Below are positions 33,368 to 42,568 of a stretch of 64,000 nucleotides of DNA, in pieces. Location: assembly GCF_014648575.1 (NCBI RefSeq), contig NZ_BMRJ01000001.1:232623-296622 (forward strand), read 5' to 3'. The DNA comes from Agromyces mediolanus (lineage in GTDB: Bacteria; Actinomycetota; Actinomycetes; Actinomycetales; Microbacteriaceae). The position numbers were made by a program, and so were the translations under genes. The stretch's first letter is position 1; every line of letters starts with the position of its first letter. The notes under the pieces were generated by a model. That model made no database searches. It was not told the DNA's origin and saw only the letters and a list, made by a program, of their open reading frames with translations.

Positions 33368-36022
33368 CTATCGCATCGCGCGGCGGCGACGGATGCCGAG
33401 GCCGGCGAGGAGTGCGCCGAGCGCGAGCACGAGCGCACCGAGTCCGGCCCAGAGCCCGGCCGGAATGCCGGTCTCCGCGAGGTCGCCGGACGACGAGCCG
33501 CCGCCCTGGCCGGTGCCCGGCCCGCCCGTTCCGGGCTGACCCGTTCCGGGCTGACCCGTCCCCGGCCCGCCAGTACCTGGACCGCCCGTGCCCGGCCCCT
33601 CGGCCGCCCGCACCGTCACCGTCGCCTGGGCGGTGAGCAGCTCGGCGCCGTCCGCGGCCACCAGCCAGGCCGGTCGCTGCAGCTCGCCCGTGGCGGCGTA
33701 GTCGCCCGCGCGGGCTCCGTCGTATCCCGCGAGCGACCAGGCGACGGGCAGCTCGTGATCGGCCCCGTCCTCGTCGCGGACGACGACCGTCGCGGGCAGC
33801 GCGGCGAGCGCCTCGGCCTCGCTCGTGCCGTGGTCCACGGTCACCGGGTCGACGGCGGCGACCGTGCGCTCGGCGGTGAAGTCGGGCTCGTCGCCCACGA
33901 GGGCACGGTACACCATCGCCGAGACCGGCGCGAGGTCGGACACGTCGTACTCCGCCCCGGCGAAGCCGTTCGGCGGGCTGACGACCGGCGAGTGGCGCAT
34001 GTTCGTGAGGATCGTGATCGTCATCTGGTGCAGCGGGTCGATCACGGTGAGCGTGCCCGTCCACCCCTGGTGGCCGTAGGTGCTGCGGCTCGGGCCCCAG
34101 TTGAAGTAGTAGTACGCGGCCGCGTTCTGCGAGTGCAGGCGCCAGCCGAGCCCGATGGTCGAGGCCCCGAGCCCGGAGGGGCTCACCGCGAAGGGCTGCA
34201 CGAAGGCATCCGCCACGTCCGTCGGGAAGTACTCGCGACCGTCGTAGACGCCGCCGTTCAGCATGAGCTGCGTGAGCACGGCCATGTCGCCCGCGGTCGA
34301 GAACAGCCCGGCGTGGCCGGCGACGCCGCCCATCGAGTAGAACGCCTTCTCGTCGTGCACCTCGCCGCGCAGGGTCTCGTGGCGCATCGGCACCGGGGTG
34401 CCGTCGCCCTGCACGCCGAACGTCACGTTGCCGTCGCGGGTGTTGCCGTTCAGCTCGGTCGCGGCGATGCGGGCCGGGTCGACGCCGGCCTCGAGCGGGC
34501 GGAAGCCCGTGTCGGCGAGCCCGAGCGGGCCGTAGAACTCCTGCTCCAGGTAGACGTCGAGGCGCTGGCCCGTGATCTGCTCGACGAGCAGGCCGAGGAT
34601 CATGTAGTCGACGTCGCTGTACGCGAAGACCGTGCGCGGGGTGTAGCGCAGCGGCGTCCGCGAGATCGCGTCGATGATGCCGGCGCGCTGGTCGGGGTCG
34701 TCGTTCTGGTACCAGAGGCCGCCGGCCGAGGTGAGGTTCGGGTACTCGGGGTCGGGGATCATGCCGCCGACGTGGTGCAGGATGTCCCGGATCGTGACGG
34801 TCTCCTTGCCGGTGTAGACGGCGGGGATGCCGCCAGGACCGCCGACCGTCCACTTGCCCGTGTACTCGGAGTTCGCGTCGGTGAAGTCCTCCCAGCCGGG
34901 GAAGCTCTGCAGGGTGCGGTCGAGGTCGAGCCGGCCCTCGCCGACGAGGCGCTGGATGGCGTAGTTCGTCGCGTACATCTTGCTGTTCGAGGCGAGGTCG
35001 AAGATCGTGTCGCTCGTCGCGGGGGTCCACTCCGATTCCGGCAGCAGCGCCGCGGGCACGGTCTCGCCGTCGGGGCCGGTGCTCGTCGAGTACTTCTCGG
35101 CGAAGCCCCAGGCGTCGTCCTTCACGAGGCGTCCGTCCTTGGTGACGGAGACGGCGACGGCGGGACCGCCGGCGTCGACCTGGCGCTGCACGAAGGCGTC
35201 GAGCTCGGCGAGCTTCGCCTCGTCGAAGCCCACGCTCGCGGGGGCCGCTTCGACGAGGCGGTCGTGCGCGACGCGCTGCGGCTCGAGCAGGTAGGTGCCG
35301 TTCGGGTGCACGAGGGTGCCGAGCTGCAGGGTGCGCTCGATGGCGCCGAGCGAGAGGTAGTACTCGCCGCCGTCGCGGAAGCCCTCGACGTCGTCGAAGA
35401 CGAGCTCCGTGTAGGCGTTCAGCATGTTCCCCGTGACGTTCGAGCCGATGCGGTTCGTGTCGACGGCGATCTCGAAGTAGTCGCGGCCGCGGTACAGGGT
35501 CAGGATGTCGAGGCTGCCGGTCGGCGAGCCGTCGAAACGGTAACCGTTCTTGCCGTACTGGTAGCGGAGGTCGACGAGCTCGGCGAGGGCGCTCACCGGC
35601 AGGTAGGCGCGGCGGTCCTGCACGCGGAGCTTCGCGGGGTCGATCTCGATCGGCGCGCCGTAGACGCGGGGGTCGCCGTCGACGAGCCAGACCTCGGCAC
35701 TGCCGCCCTCGGCCTGGACGTAGCGCAGGTCGTCGGCGAAGGCCGAGTCGCCCGTGACGCGCAGCCCGACGGTGCCGTCGATCGGCGCGTCGAAGGCGAA
35801 GCTCGTGACCTCGCCGTAGGCGTCGGCGCCGACCTCGGTCGAGCTGGGGGCGGTGCCGTCGAGCAGCTGCGCGGTGACGGCGCCGGACGGGCTGGCGGTG
35901 GCGTCGCTGTAGTGCACGACGAGGCCGGGCGGCGCGGCGGCCTGGGCCGCGGGTGCGTCGACGAGCAGGGCGAGGGCGAGCGAGCTCGCCGCGACGACGG
36001 CGAGCCGTCTCATGATCTTCAC
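33368..36022 (-). CDS. cell-wall-anchored serine hydrolase (class C beta-lactamase/PBP4*-like)
   Basis: 884 aa. Signal peptide (residues 1-28, ending AQA); a copper-amine-oxidase-N-like region precedes the hydrolase domain from about residue 235. The latter has SNSK (S-x-x-K), YSDVD (Y-x-N-like) and HQGWTGT (H-x-G). A bacterial Ig-like segment, a run of PGTG repeats and a C-terminal LAETG, hydrophobic helix and RRRR tail follow: a class E-type sortase signal. The GTG start has GGAG 9 bases upstream. Beside MurNAc genes it probably trims peptide from cell-wall fragments outside the membrane (inference; B. subtilis has a related hydrolase in its MurNAc operon). Confidence 0.88.
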   Translation of the reverse strand: MKIMRRLAVVAASSLALALLVDAPAAQAAAPPGLVVHYSDATASPSGAVTAQLLDGTAPSSTEVGADAYGEVTSFAFDAPIDGTVGLRVTGDSAFADDLRYVQAEGGSAEVWLVDGDPRVYGAPIEIDPAKLRVQDRRAYLPVSALAELVDLRYQYGKNGYRFDGSPTGSLDILTLYRGRDYFEIAVDTNRIGSNVTGNMLNAYTELVFDDVEGFRDGGEYYLSLGAIERTLQLGTLVHPNGTYLLEPQRVAHDRLVEAAPASVGFDEAKLAELDAFVQRQVDAGGPAVAVSVTKDGRLVKDDAWGFAEKYSTSTGPDGETVPAALLPESEWTPATSDTIFDLASNSKMYATNYAIQRLVGEGRLDLDRTLQSFPGWEDFTDANSEYTGKWTVGGPGGIPAVYTGKETVTIRDILHHVGGMIPDPEYPNLTSAGGLWYQNDDPDQRAGIIDAISRTPLRYTPRTVFAYSDVDYMILGLLVEQITGQRLDVYLEQEFYGPLGLADTGFRPLEAGVDPARIAATELNGNTRDGNVTFGVQGDGTPVPMRHETLRGEVHDEKAFYSMGGVAGHAGLFSTAGDMAVLTQLMLNGGVYDGREYFPTDVADAFVQPFAVSPSGLGASTIGLGWRLHSQNAAAYYYFNWGPSRSTYGHQGWTGTLTVIDPLHQMTITILTNMRHSPVVSPPNGFAGAEYDVSDLAPVSAMVYRALVGDEPDFTAERTVAAVDPVTVDHGTSEAEALAALPATVVVRDEDGADHELPVAWSLAGYDGARAGDYAATGELQRPAWLVAADGAELLTAQATVTVRAAEGPGTGGPGTGGPGTGQPGTGQPGTGGPGTGQGGGSSSGDLAETGIPAGLWAGLGALVLALGALLAGLGIRRRRAMR

Positions 36023-36164
36023 GTTGAATGCTCCAGTGCGTTCTGACGGGAATCGTGTCGGCGGGTACGCCGCATCGGCGCCCGACCGGAGGGCTCGGGA
36101 TCGGAGCCGGGGGAGTCGGCCGGGGGCGTTGATGGAAGAAATTATCAGAACTGATCGGATTGGT

Positions 36165-36179
36165 GAAGTATTTTTTCAG
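36165..36179. promoter_or_regulatory. RpiR/MurR-type operator candidate
   Basis: TGAAGTATTTTTTCA, an imperfect palindrome in an AT-rich patch. Its minus-strand reading TGAAAAAATACT resembles TGAAAAAAATAAT at 38303 in the other intergenic region of the locus. It lies between the regulator and the exported hydrolase. Confidence 0.4.
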
Positions 36180-36227
36180 AGGTCCGATCCGCTGCGGTCG
36201 CGCCCCTCTGCCCAGCGGGCCGGGCGC

Positions 36228-37094
36228 TCAGCCGTCGAGCCGGTGCGCCTGCACGGCCTCGTAGGTGAGCCGCAGCAGCTCGCCCGCCCGGTCGATCTCG
36301 CCCTGGAGCAGTCGGACGACGAGGAAGTCGACGATCGCCATCTGCGCGAGCCGGCTCGACATGGCCCCGGTCCGGTACCGGGACTCCCTGGCGCTCGTCA
36401 CGAGCAGCCGGTCGGCCGCGGCGGCGAGGGGCGAGTCGGGGTAGTTCGTGATCGCGACGGTCGTCGCGCCGCGGCTGCGGGCGAGCGCGAGCATCTGGTT
36501 CGGCTCGAGGGTCTGCCCCGAGTGCGAGATGCCGATCGCGACACTGCCCGGGCCGGTCAGGGCGAAGGAGGTGAGGGCGAGGTGCGCGTCGGTCCAGCAG
36601 AAGCTCGGGATGCCGATCCGGTGCAGCTTCAGCTGCAGGTCCTGGGCGGTGAGCCCGCTCGAGCCGGCGCCGAAGATGTCGATCCGCGGAGCCGTGCGCA
36701 GCGCGGCCACCACCGCGTCGAGGGCGTCGAGGTCGATGCCGCGCGCGGTCTCCTCGATCGCCCTCGCCTCCTGGTAGGCGACCTTCGTGACGACGTCGAG
36801 GGCGGAGTCCGAGGCGTCGATCTCGGCGTCGTCGACGCGGAACAGTTCGCGCGCGGCCTCCTCGCGGCTGTTCGCGGCGGCGATCGCGATGCGGAACTCC
36901 TTGTAGCCGGCGTAGCCGACGGCCCGGCAGAAGCGGGCGACGGAGGCGGGGGAGGTGTCGGCGAGCTCGGCGAGCCGGGTGATCGTGGACTCCACGACGA
37001 CGGCCGGACGCTCGAGCACGAGCTCCGCGATGTGCCGCTCGGACTTGGACAGCTGCGGCATCCGTTGGCGGAGGGCGACGAACACGTCGGTCAT
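36228..37094 (-). CDS. RpiR-family regulator, probable MurR-like
   Basis: 288 aa. The HTH_6 domain (residues 1-85) has MPQLSKSERHIAELVLERP and TSPASVARFCRAVGYAGYKEF. A SIS domain follows (IDIFGAGSSGLTAQDLQLKL and IGISHSGQTLEP). The SIS domain normally binds a phosphosugar; beside murQ the expected effector is MurNAc-6-phosphate. ATG chosen where the family N-terminus begins. Confidence 0.9.
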   Translation of the reverse strand: MTDVFVALRQRMPQLSKSERHIAELVLERPAVVVESTITRLAELADTSPASVARFCRAVGYAGYKEFRIAIAAANSREEAARELFRVDDAEIDASDSALDVVTKVAYQEARAIEETARGIDLDALDAVVAALRTAPRIDIFGAGSSGLTAQDLQLKLHRIGIPSFCWTDAHLALTSFALTGPGSVAIGISHSGQTLEPNQMLALARSRGATTVAITNYPDSPLAAAADRLLVTSARESRYRTGAMSSRLAQMAIVDFLVVRLLQGEIDRAGELLRLTYEAVQAHRLDG

Positions 37095-37242
37095 GAGCGG
37101 CCTCCCACGGCGTCGGCGGCGCCCGAGCGGCGTCGCGGCCGGCGGGATGTGCGCCCACCGCGGGGCACCGGCCTGGAGTCGAATACTACCGATCCCGGCC
37201 CCGTGCGGCCGGGCACACGCGGGCGGCCGCGGAGCGGCGCGC

Positions 37243-38301
37243 TCATCGCCCGGCCGCCTCGGCGACACGGGCGCGGAGCGTGTGGATCGCGTCGGAGTCC
37301 CGCGAGGGGTGCACCCGGTTCACGAGCAGCACGAGCGAGCGGCGGCCGCCGGGCTCGGTCGCGAACGCGGTGCCGGTGAAGCCGGTGTGGCCCGCGGTCG
37401 ACGGGCCGAGCCCGCGCATCCAGCCCTCGTCGAGCCGCGGCCCGAGGGCCTGGCCGAACCCCGGGTCGTCCGGCAGCGGGGCCGGCCGGGTCATGGCCTC
37501 GACCACCGACGGTGCGAGGCCCCGCCCGGCGTCCGCCGTGCCGCCGGTGCGCAGTGCCTCGGCGAAGCGCAGCAGGTCGGCCGAGGTGCCGAAGAGCCCG
37601 GCGTTGCCGCTCACCCCGCCGATGGCCGCCGCGGTCTCGTCGTGCACCTCCCCGTGCACGAGCCCGCGCCCGGGCTGCCACTCGGTCGCGGCGATCCGCT
37701 CGCGCAGCTCGGGCGCCGGCCGGAAGCCGGTCTCGCGCATGCCGAGGGGGTCGAGCACTCGGCGCTGCACCACGGCGTCGAGCGGGGCGGCGGCGAGCGC
37801 CTCGGCGGCGAGGCCGGCCCAGATGAAGCCGACGCAGGAGTACCGGTGGGCGGACCCGGCCGGCGCGACGGGCCGCGCCCCGGCGCGGAACCGCACGGCG
37901 CCGGGGTCGGGGGCGCGGTCGGGCCACTCGGGCGCGAAGCCCGCGGTGTGCGAGAGCAGCCGGGCGAGCGGGACCGTGCGGAGCGCCGGTTCGCGGAACT
38001 CGGGCAGCAGCTCCGCCGCCGGCAGCGCGGCGTCGAGGCCGCGGGCGTCGAGCTCGGCGAGCAGGGCGGCTGCGACGATCGGCTTCGTCACCGAGGCGAG
38101 GTCGAAGCGGGTGGATGCGCCGACGGCGGCATGCTCGCCGGTGCTCGCGACGCCGGGGGCGTCCCAGCGGCGCACGGTCCCCGCGTGGTGCTCGAGCTGC
38201 GGCACGCCGTCGACGGCGAGGATCGCGGACGCGGCCGAGCCGATGCCGCGGCGGAGGGCGTCGTCGACGAGCCCCTCGATGGTGACGGTTTCGCAACGCA
38301 T
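37243..38301 (-). CDS. cytoplasmic serine hydrolase, beta-lactamase family
   Basis: 352 aa without a signal peptide. DLASVTKPIVA gives S-x-x-K, YSCVGFIW the Tyr motif, and GHTGFTGT the H-T-G box, so all three class C elements are present. The start ATG has no clear ribosome-binding site (TTTTTTTCAT upstream), so the mRNA may be leaderless. Divergent from murQ. A peptidase or esterase on internalised muropeptides is plausible but unproven. Confidence 0.85.
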   Translation of the reverse strand: MRCETVTIEGLVDDALRRGIGSAASAILAVDGVPQLEHHAGTVRRWDAPGVASTGEHAAVGASTRFDLASVTKPIVAAALLAELDARGLDAALPAAELLPEFREPALRTVPLARLLSHTAGFAPEWPDRAPDPGAVRFRAGARPVAPAGSAHRYSCVGFIWAGLAAEALAAAPLDAVVQRRVLDPLGMRETGFRPAPELRERIAATEWQPGRGLVHGEVHDETAAAIGGVSGNAGLFGTSADLLRFAEALRTGGTADAGRGLAPSVVEAMTRPAPLPDDPGFGQALGPRLDEGWMRGLGPSTAGHTGFTGTAFATEPGGRRSLVLLVNRVHPSRDSDAIHTLRARVAEAAGR

Positions 38302-38302
38302 A

Positions 38303-38315
38303 TGAAAAAAATAAT
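38303..38315. promoter_or_regulatory. AT-rich operator candidate in murQ divergent promoter
   Basis: TGAAAAAAATAAT, matching TGAAAAAATACT at 36178-36167 (minus). It overlaps the start of the divergent hydrolase gene and precedes murQ by about 80 bp. Confidence 0.4.
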
Positions 38316-38395
38316 CCCTGAACTTCCCAAACGCGACACTTTTGTACATACTGAGTCGGAACCAGCCCGCCGAAGTGAAGGATTCAGCACCGCTG

Positions 38396-39331
38396 ATGAG
38401 CACCAACGACCTCCTGCTCGATCGCCGAAACGACGGCGAGCGCCCGCTCTCGCCCACCGAGGAGCGGCTCGAGGCCTCGTCCGAGCTCGACGCGAAGTCG
38501 AGCCTCGAGGTGCTCCGCCTGCTGAACGCCGAAGACCGCGTCGCCGTCGAGGCCGTCGCCGCCGTGCTGCCCGAGCTCGCCGAGCTCGTCGACCTCGCCG
38601 CCGAGCGCTTCCGTCGTGGCGGCACCATCCACTACTTCGGCGCCGGCACCTCCGGGCGGCTCGGCGTGCTCGACGCCGCCGAACTCCTGCCCACCTTCAA
38701 CCTCGAAGCCGGACGCGTCGTCGCGCACATCGCCGGCGGCCCGGCCGCCCTCGTGAACGCCGTCGAGGACGCCGAGGACTCCGAGGCCGAGGGGCGTCTC
38801 GCCGCCGCCGGCGTCGGACCCGACGACGTCGCCATCGGCCTCGCCGCGAGCGGCAACACCCCCTACGTCGGCGGCGCGCTCGCCGCGGCCCGCGCCGCCG
38901 GGGCCCGCACCGCGCTCATCTCCAGCAACCCGCACGCGGCCCTCGCCCCGCTGGCCGACGTCGACCTCGTGCTCGCCACCGGCGCCGAGGTGCTCACCGG
39001 CTCGACCCGGCTGAAGGCCGCGACCGCCGAGAAGCTCGTCCTGAACGGCTTCTCCACCGCGCTCATGGTCGCCGTCGGACGCACGTGGTCGAATCTCATG
39101 GTCGACGTCGTCGCGACGAACGACAAGCTCCGGCTGCGCACCGTGCGCATCCTCGAGCAGGCCACCGGCCTCGACCGCGACGCCGCCCTCGAACTGCTCG
39201 GCGCCGCCGGCGGCGAGCTGAAGACCGCGATCGTCGCGGCCAACGGCGGACTCGCCGTCGACGAGGCCCGGCGGCTGCTCGCCGCGCACGGCGGCGCGGT
39301 CCGAGACGCGCTCGCCGCGGCATCCCACTGA
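38396..39331 (+). CDS. murQ: N-acetylmuramic acid 6-phosphate etherase
   Basis: 311 aa. IHYFGAGTSGRLGVLDAAELLPTF is the MurQ/GCKR SIS signature with the catalytic Glu, and NAVEDAEDSE and LTGSTRLKAATAEKLVLN follow. It splits the lactyl ether of MurNAc-6-P, giving GlcNAc-6-P and D-lactate. The ATG has GAAGGA about 13 bases upstream; an in-frame GTG at 38375 is an alternative. First gene of the sugar operon. Confidence 0.92.
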   Translation: MSTNDLLLDRRNDGERPLSPTEERLEASSELDAKSSLEVLRLLNAEDRVAVEAVAAVLPELAELVDLAAERFRRGGTIHYFGAGTSGRLGVLDAAELLPTFNLEAGRVVAHIAGGPAALVNAVEDAEDSEAEGRLAAAGVGPDDVAIGLAASGNTPYVGGALAAARAAGARTALISSNPHAALAPLADVDLVLATGAEVLTGSTRLKAATAEKLVLNGFSTALMVAVGRTWSNLMVDVVATNDKLRLRTVRILEQATGLDRDAALELLGAAGGELKTAIVAANGGLAVDEARRLLAAHGGAVRDALAAASH

Positions 39332-39375
39332 CCTGCACCATCCCCCATGCACCACCACAACGAAGGAGAATCACG

Positions 39376-40662
39376 ATGAGGCGACGTATCCTTGCGAGCG
39401 CGGCCCTCCTGGCCGGCTCCGCCCTCCTGCTCAGCGCGTGCGCGCCGAGCGGATCGAGCGGCGGCGAGCAGGCGACGGGCGACGACGTCACGCTGAAGGT
39501 CTGGTCCTGGCGCACCGAAGACGTCGAGGCGTACAACAAGATCTTCGACGTGTTCGAGGAGGAGCACCCCGGCATCACCGTCGAGTTCGAGGCGTTCCAG
39601 AACACCGAGTACAACCAGATCCTGACCACCGGCCTCGCCGGCAGCGACGGCCCCGACGTGCCCATGGTGCGCGCCTACGGCCAGCTGCAGCCGAACGTCG
39701 AGGCCGGCCAGCTCGAGCCCATCGACGGCGACGTCGACGGCCTCGACGCGATCGCCCCGAGCGTCATCGCCGGTGCGAAGGGCAAGGCCGACGGCAAGAC
39801 CTACGCCGTCCCGCTCGCCACGCAGACGCTGCAGATGTTCTACAACAAGCAGATCTTCAAGGAGCAGGGCCTCGAGGTGCCCACCACCTGGGCCGAGTTC
39901 ATCGACGTCCAGGAGAAGCTCCTCGCCGCCGGGATCACCCCGATGGCGCTCGGCGCGAAGGACGACTGGATCCTGCCGATCTTCGCCGACATCGTGGGCA
40001 GCGCCCGCTACGGCGGCTCGGAGTTCGAGCAGAAGGTGCTCTCCGGCGAGACCGACTTCAACGACCCCGACTACGTCGCGTCGCTCGGCATCATCACGGA
40101 GCTGCAGAAGTACCTCACCCCCGACGTCGTCGGCGTGAGCTACACCGACAGCCAGATCCAGTTCACCTCGGGCCAGGCCGCGCAGTTCCCGGGCGGCTCC
40201 TTCGAGATCGCCACCTTCCGCAACCAGGCGCCCGACCTCGAGTTCGGCTCCTACCAGGTGCCGGTCCCGGACGGCGCGGTCCTCGACGCCCCCGTCTCGC
40301 CGGCGTACGCCGACGGCAACTTCGCGATCAACGCCAAGTCGAAGAACAAGGAGGCGGCCCTCGAGCTGCTGAACTGGTTCGCGACGCCCGAGTTCGGCCA
40401 GCTCGTCGCCGACGAGCTGAACCAGTTCTCCGCGATCCCCGGCGTCGAGTACGAGGATGCCGTCATGAAGGAGGCGTGGGCGAACTACGAGGACGGCCAG
40501 GCGCCCTACCTCCTGCTCGTCGACTTCCGGTACGGTGAGCCGCTCGGCACCGCCGTGCTCGGCGCCGAGGTGCAGAAGATGTTCCTGGGGCAGACCGACG
40601 CCGCCGGCGCCGCCGCCGCGCTCCAGACCGGCATCTCGCAGTGGTTCACGCCCGGCGAGTGA
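39376..40662 (+). CDS. sugar-binding lipoprotein of CUT1 ABC transporter
   Basis: 428 aa. Lipoprotein signal ending LLSAC near residue 22; then VTLKVWSWRTEDVEAYNKIF, DVPMVRAYGQLQ and AVPLATQTLQMFYNKQIF, typical of SBP family 1. RBS GAAGGAG. In this locus MurNAc or a muropeptide disaccharide is the likely ligand. Confidence 0.92.
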   Translation: MRRRILASAALLAGSALLLSACAPSGSSGGEQATGDDVTLKVWSWRTEDVEAYNKIFDVFEEEHPGITVEFEAFQNTEYNQILTTGLAGSDGPDVPMVRAYGQLQPNVEAGQLEPIDGDVDGLDAIAPSVIAGAKGKADGKTYAVPLATQTLQMFYNKQIFKEQGLEVPTTWAEFIDVQEKLLAAGITPMALGAKDDWILPIFADIVGSARYGGSEFEQKVLSGETDFNDPDYVASLGIITELQKYLTPDVVGVSYTDSQIQFTSGQAAQFPGGSFEIATFRNQAPDLEFGSYQVPVPDGAVLDAPVSPAYADGNFAINAKSKNKEAALELLNWFATPEFGQLVADELNQFSAIPGVEYEDAVMKEAWANYEDGQAPYLLLVDFRYGEPLGTAVLGAEVQKMFLGQTDAAGAAAALQTGISQWFTPGE

Positions 40663-40703
40663 CCGCCTTCCCGAGTACCGCCCGATAGCGAGGAACGAAG
40701 ACC

Positions 40704-41657
40704 ATGTCCGCCACCAGCATGACCACGGCGCCCCGCCGCCGAGGGAACACGGGCATCGCCCTGACCCGACGGACGGGCATGGTCTTCGTCCTCCCGGCGC
40801 TGATCCTCTTCGGAGTGTTCATCGCCTACCCGCTGCTCACCGCGCTCAGCTACTCGTTCTTCGGGTGGACGGGCATCGTGCGCGGCGACTTCGTCGGCCT
40901 CGAGAACTACCTGACGCTGTTCACGAAGCTGCCCTACAGCGAGGACATCCCGAACGCCTTCGTGCACAATGTGCTGCTCTTCGTCGGCGCGATGCTGTTC
41001 CAGAACACGGTCGGCCTCGGACTGGCCACGCTGCTGCACCGGGTGCGCCGCTTCAAGCGCTTCTTCCAGACGATGTACACGCTGCCGTACCTCGTCTCCC
41101 CGCTCGTCATCGGCTACCTGTGGTCGCTGATGCTCTCGCCGCTGTTCGGCCCGGTGAACGCGGTGCTCCGCACGATCGGCCTCGGCGAGATCGCCCAGCC
41201 CTGGCTCGGCAACCCGCAGACCGCGATCTGGGTCGTCGTCTTCGTCACGGCCTGGCAGTGGATCGGCTTCCCCGTGCTGCTCTACGGCGCCGCCCTCGGC
41301 GGCATCCCCGAGGAGATCGAGGAGGCCGCCTCGCTCGACGGCGCGAGCTCGTGGCAGCGCTTCCGCTCGATCACGCTGCCGATGCTCGTCCCCGCGATCG
41401 GCACGGTCAGCGTGCTGACCTTCATCGGCGCGATGGAGGCGTTCCCGATCCCGTACGCCCTCGGCGGCTCGCAGGGCAACCCGGCCGGCGCGACCGACGT
41501 GCTCAGCCTGCTGTTCTACCGCACGGCCTTCGAGTCCGGCTCCTCGAACGCGATCGGCACGAGCTCGGCCATCGCGACCCTGCTGTTCCTCTTCATCTTC
41601 GGCATCTCGATGCTGATCACCTGGCTCATGCGCCGGGCCGAACGGAAGCTCTTCTGA
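40704..41657 (+). CDS. sugar ABC transporter permease (MalF/UgpA type)
   Basis: 317 aa, six helices; the EAA loop EIEEAASLDGASSWQRFRSITLP is complete. TGATG overlap with its partner. No ATPase gene is present in the locus, so a shared MsmK-like ATPase coded elsewhere must drive it. Confidence 0.92.
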   Translation: MSATSMTTAPRRRGNTGIALTRRTGMVFVLPALILFGVFIAYPLLTALSYSFFGWTGIVRGDFVGLENYLTLFTKLPYSEDIPNAFVHNVLLFVGAMLFQNTVGLGLATLLHRVRRFKRFFQTMYTLPYLVSPLVIGYLWSLMLSPLFGPVNAVLRTIGLGEIAQPWLGNPQTAIWVVVFVTAWQWIGFPVLLYGAALGGIPEEIEEAASLDGASSWQRFRSITLPMLVPAIGTVSVLTFIGAMEAFPIPYALGGSQGNPAGATDVLSLLFYRTAFESGSSNAIGTSSAIATLLFLFIFGISMLITWLMRRAERKLF

Positions 41658-42568
41658 TGACCGCGACGATCTCCCCCAGCACCGCCGACGCGGCACCCGG
41701 CGAGCGCCCACCCGCCCGGCGGCGCCCCGCGGCCCCGCGCCGCCGCCAGAAGGTCACGGCCGGCGGCGTCGCCTCGAGCACCTTCCTCTGGCTGTACGCC
41801 GCGATCTCGATCGCCCCGCTGCTGCTCATGCTCTCCAACTCGCTGCGCACGACGCAGGACATGGCGAAGCATCCGCTCGGGCTGCCGCTGCCGCCGAACT
41901 TCACGAGCTACCAGAAGGCGTGGATCACCGCGTCCTTCGACACCTACTTCTTCAACTCGATCTTCGTGACGGTGGCGTCGGTGCTGCTGTCGACGGCGGT
42001 GTCGCTGCTCGCGGCGTACGCGTTCGCCCGCACGAAGTCGAAGCTGTTCGCGACGCTCGAGGGGCTCTTCCTCTCCGGGCTGATGCTGCCCGTGTACCTC
42101 GCGATCCTGCCGCTGTTCTTCATGCTCGACGCGGCCGGCCTGATCTCGAACCTCGGCGGCCTGATCCTCGTCTACGGCGCCCTCGGCATCCCGTTCTCGA
42201 CGTTCGTGCTCGCGAGCTTCTTCCGGCAGCTGCCGATCGAGCTCGACGAGGCCGCACGCCTCGACGGCGCGGGGCCGTTCATGACCTTCTGGCGGGTGCA
42301 CCTGCCGCTCGTGCGCCCGGCGATCGCGACGGTCATCGTGTTCCGCTTCGTGCCGGTGTGGAACGACTTCTTCTACCCGCTGATCCTGATCCGCGACCAG
42401 TCGGCGTACACGCTGCCGGTCGGCATCACGCGCTTCTTCGGCGAGTACCAGACCGACTGGGCGACGCTCTTCGCGGGCCTCACGCTCGCGACGATCCCGC
42501 TCGTCGTGCTGTTCCTGCTCGCGACGAAGCAGATCGTCTCGGGCCTCACCGCCGGCATGAGCAAGTGA
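41657..42568 (+). CDS. sugar ABC transporter permease (MalG/UgpE type)
   Basis: 303 aa. An Arg/Pro-rich cytoplasmic tail precedes the first helix; EAA loop ELDEAARLDGAGPFMTFWRVHLP. Stop overlaps the kinase GTG (GTGA). Confidence 0.92.
   Translation: MTATISPSTADAAPGERPPARRRPAAPRRRQKVTAGGVASSTFLWLYAAISIAPLLLMLSNSLRTTQDMAKHPLGLPLPPNFTSYQKAWITASFDTYFFNSIFVTVASVLLSTAVSLLAAYAFARTKSKLFATLEGLFLSGLMLPVYLAILPLFFMLDAAGLISNLGGLILVYGALGIPFSTFVLASFFRQLPIELDEAARLDGAGPFMTFWRVHLPLVRPAIATVIVFRFVPVWNDFFYPLILIRDQSAYTLPVGITRFFGEYQTDWATLFAGLTLATIPLVVLFLLATKQIVSGLTAGMSK

Noticed and set aside
32849-36046. 1065-codon plus-strand ORF
   Set aside because: Shadow of the 884-aa hydrolase and hsp20; no domain.
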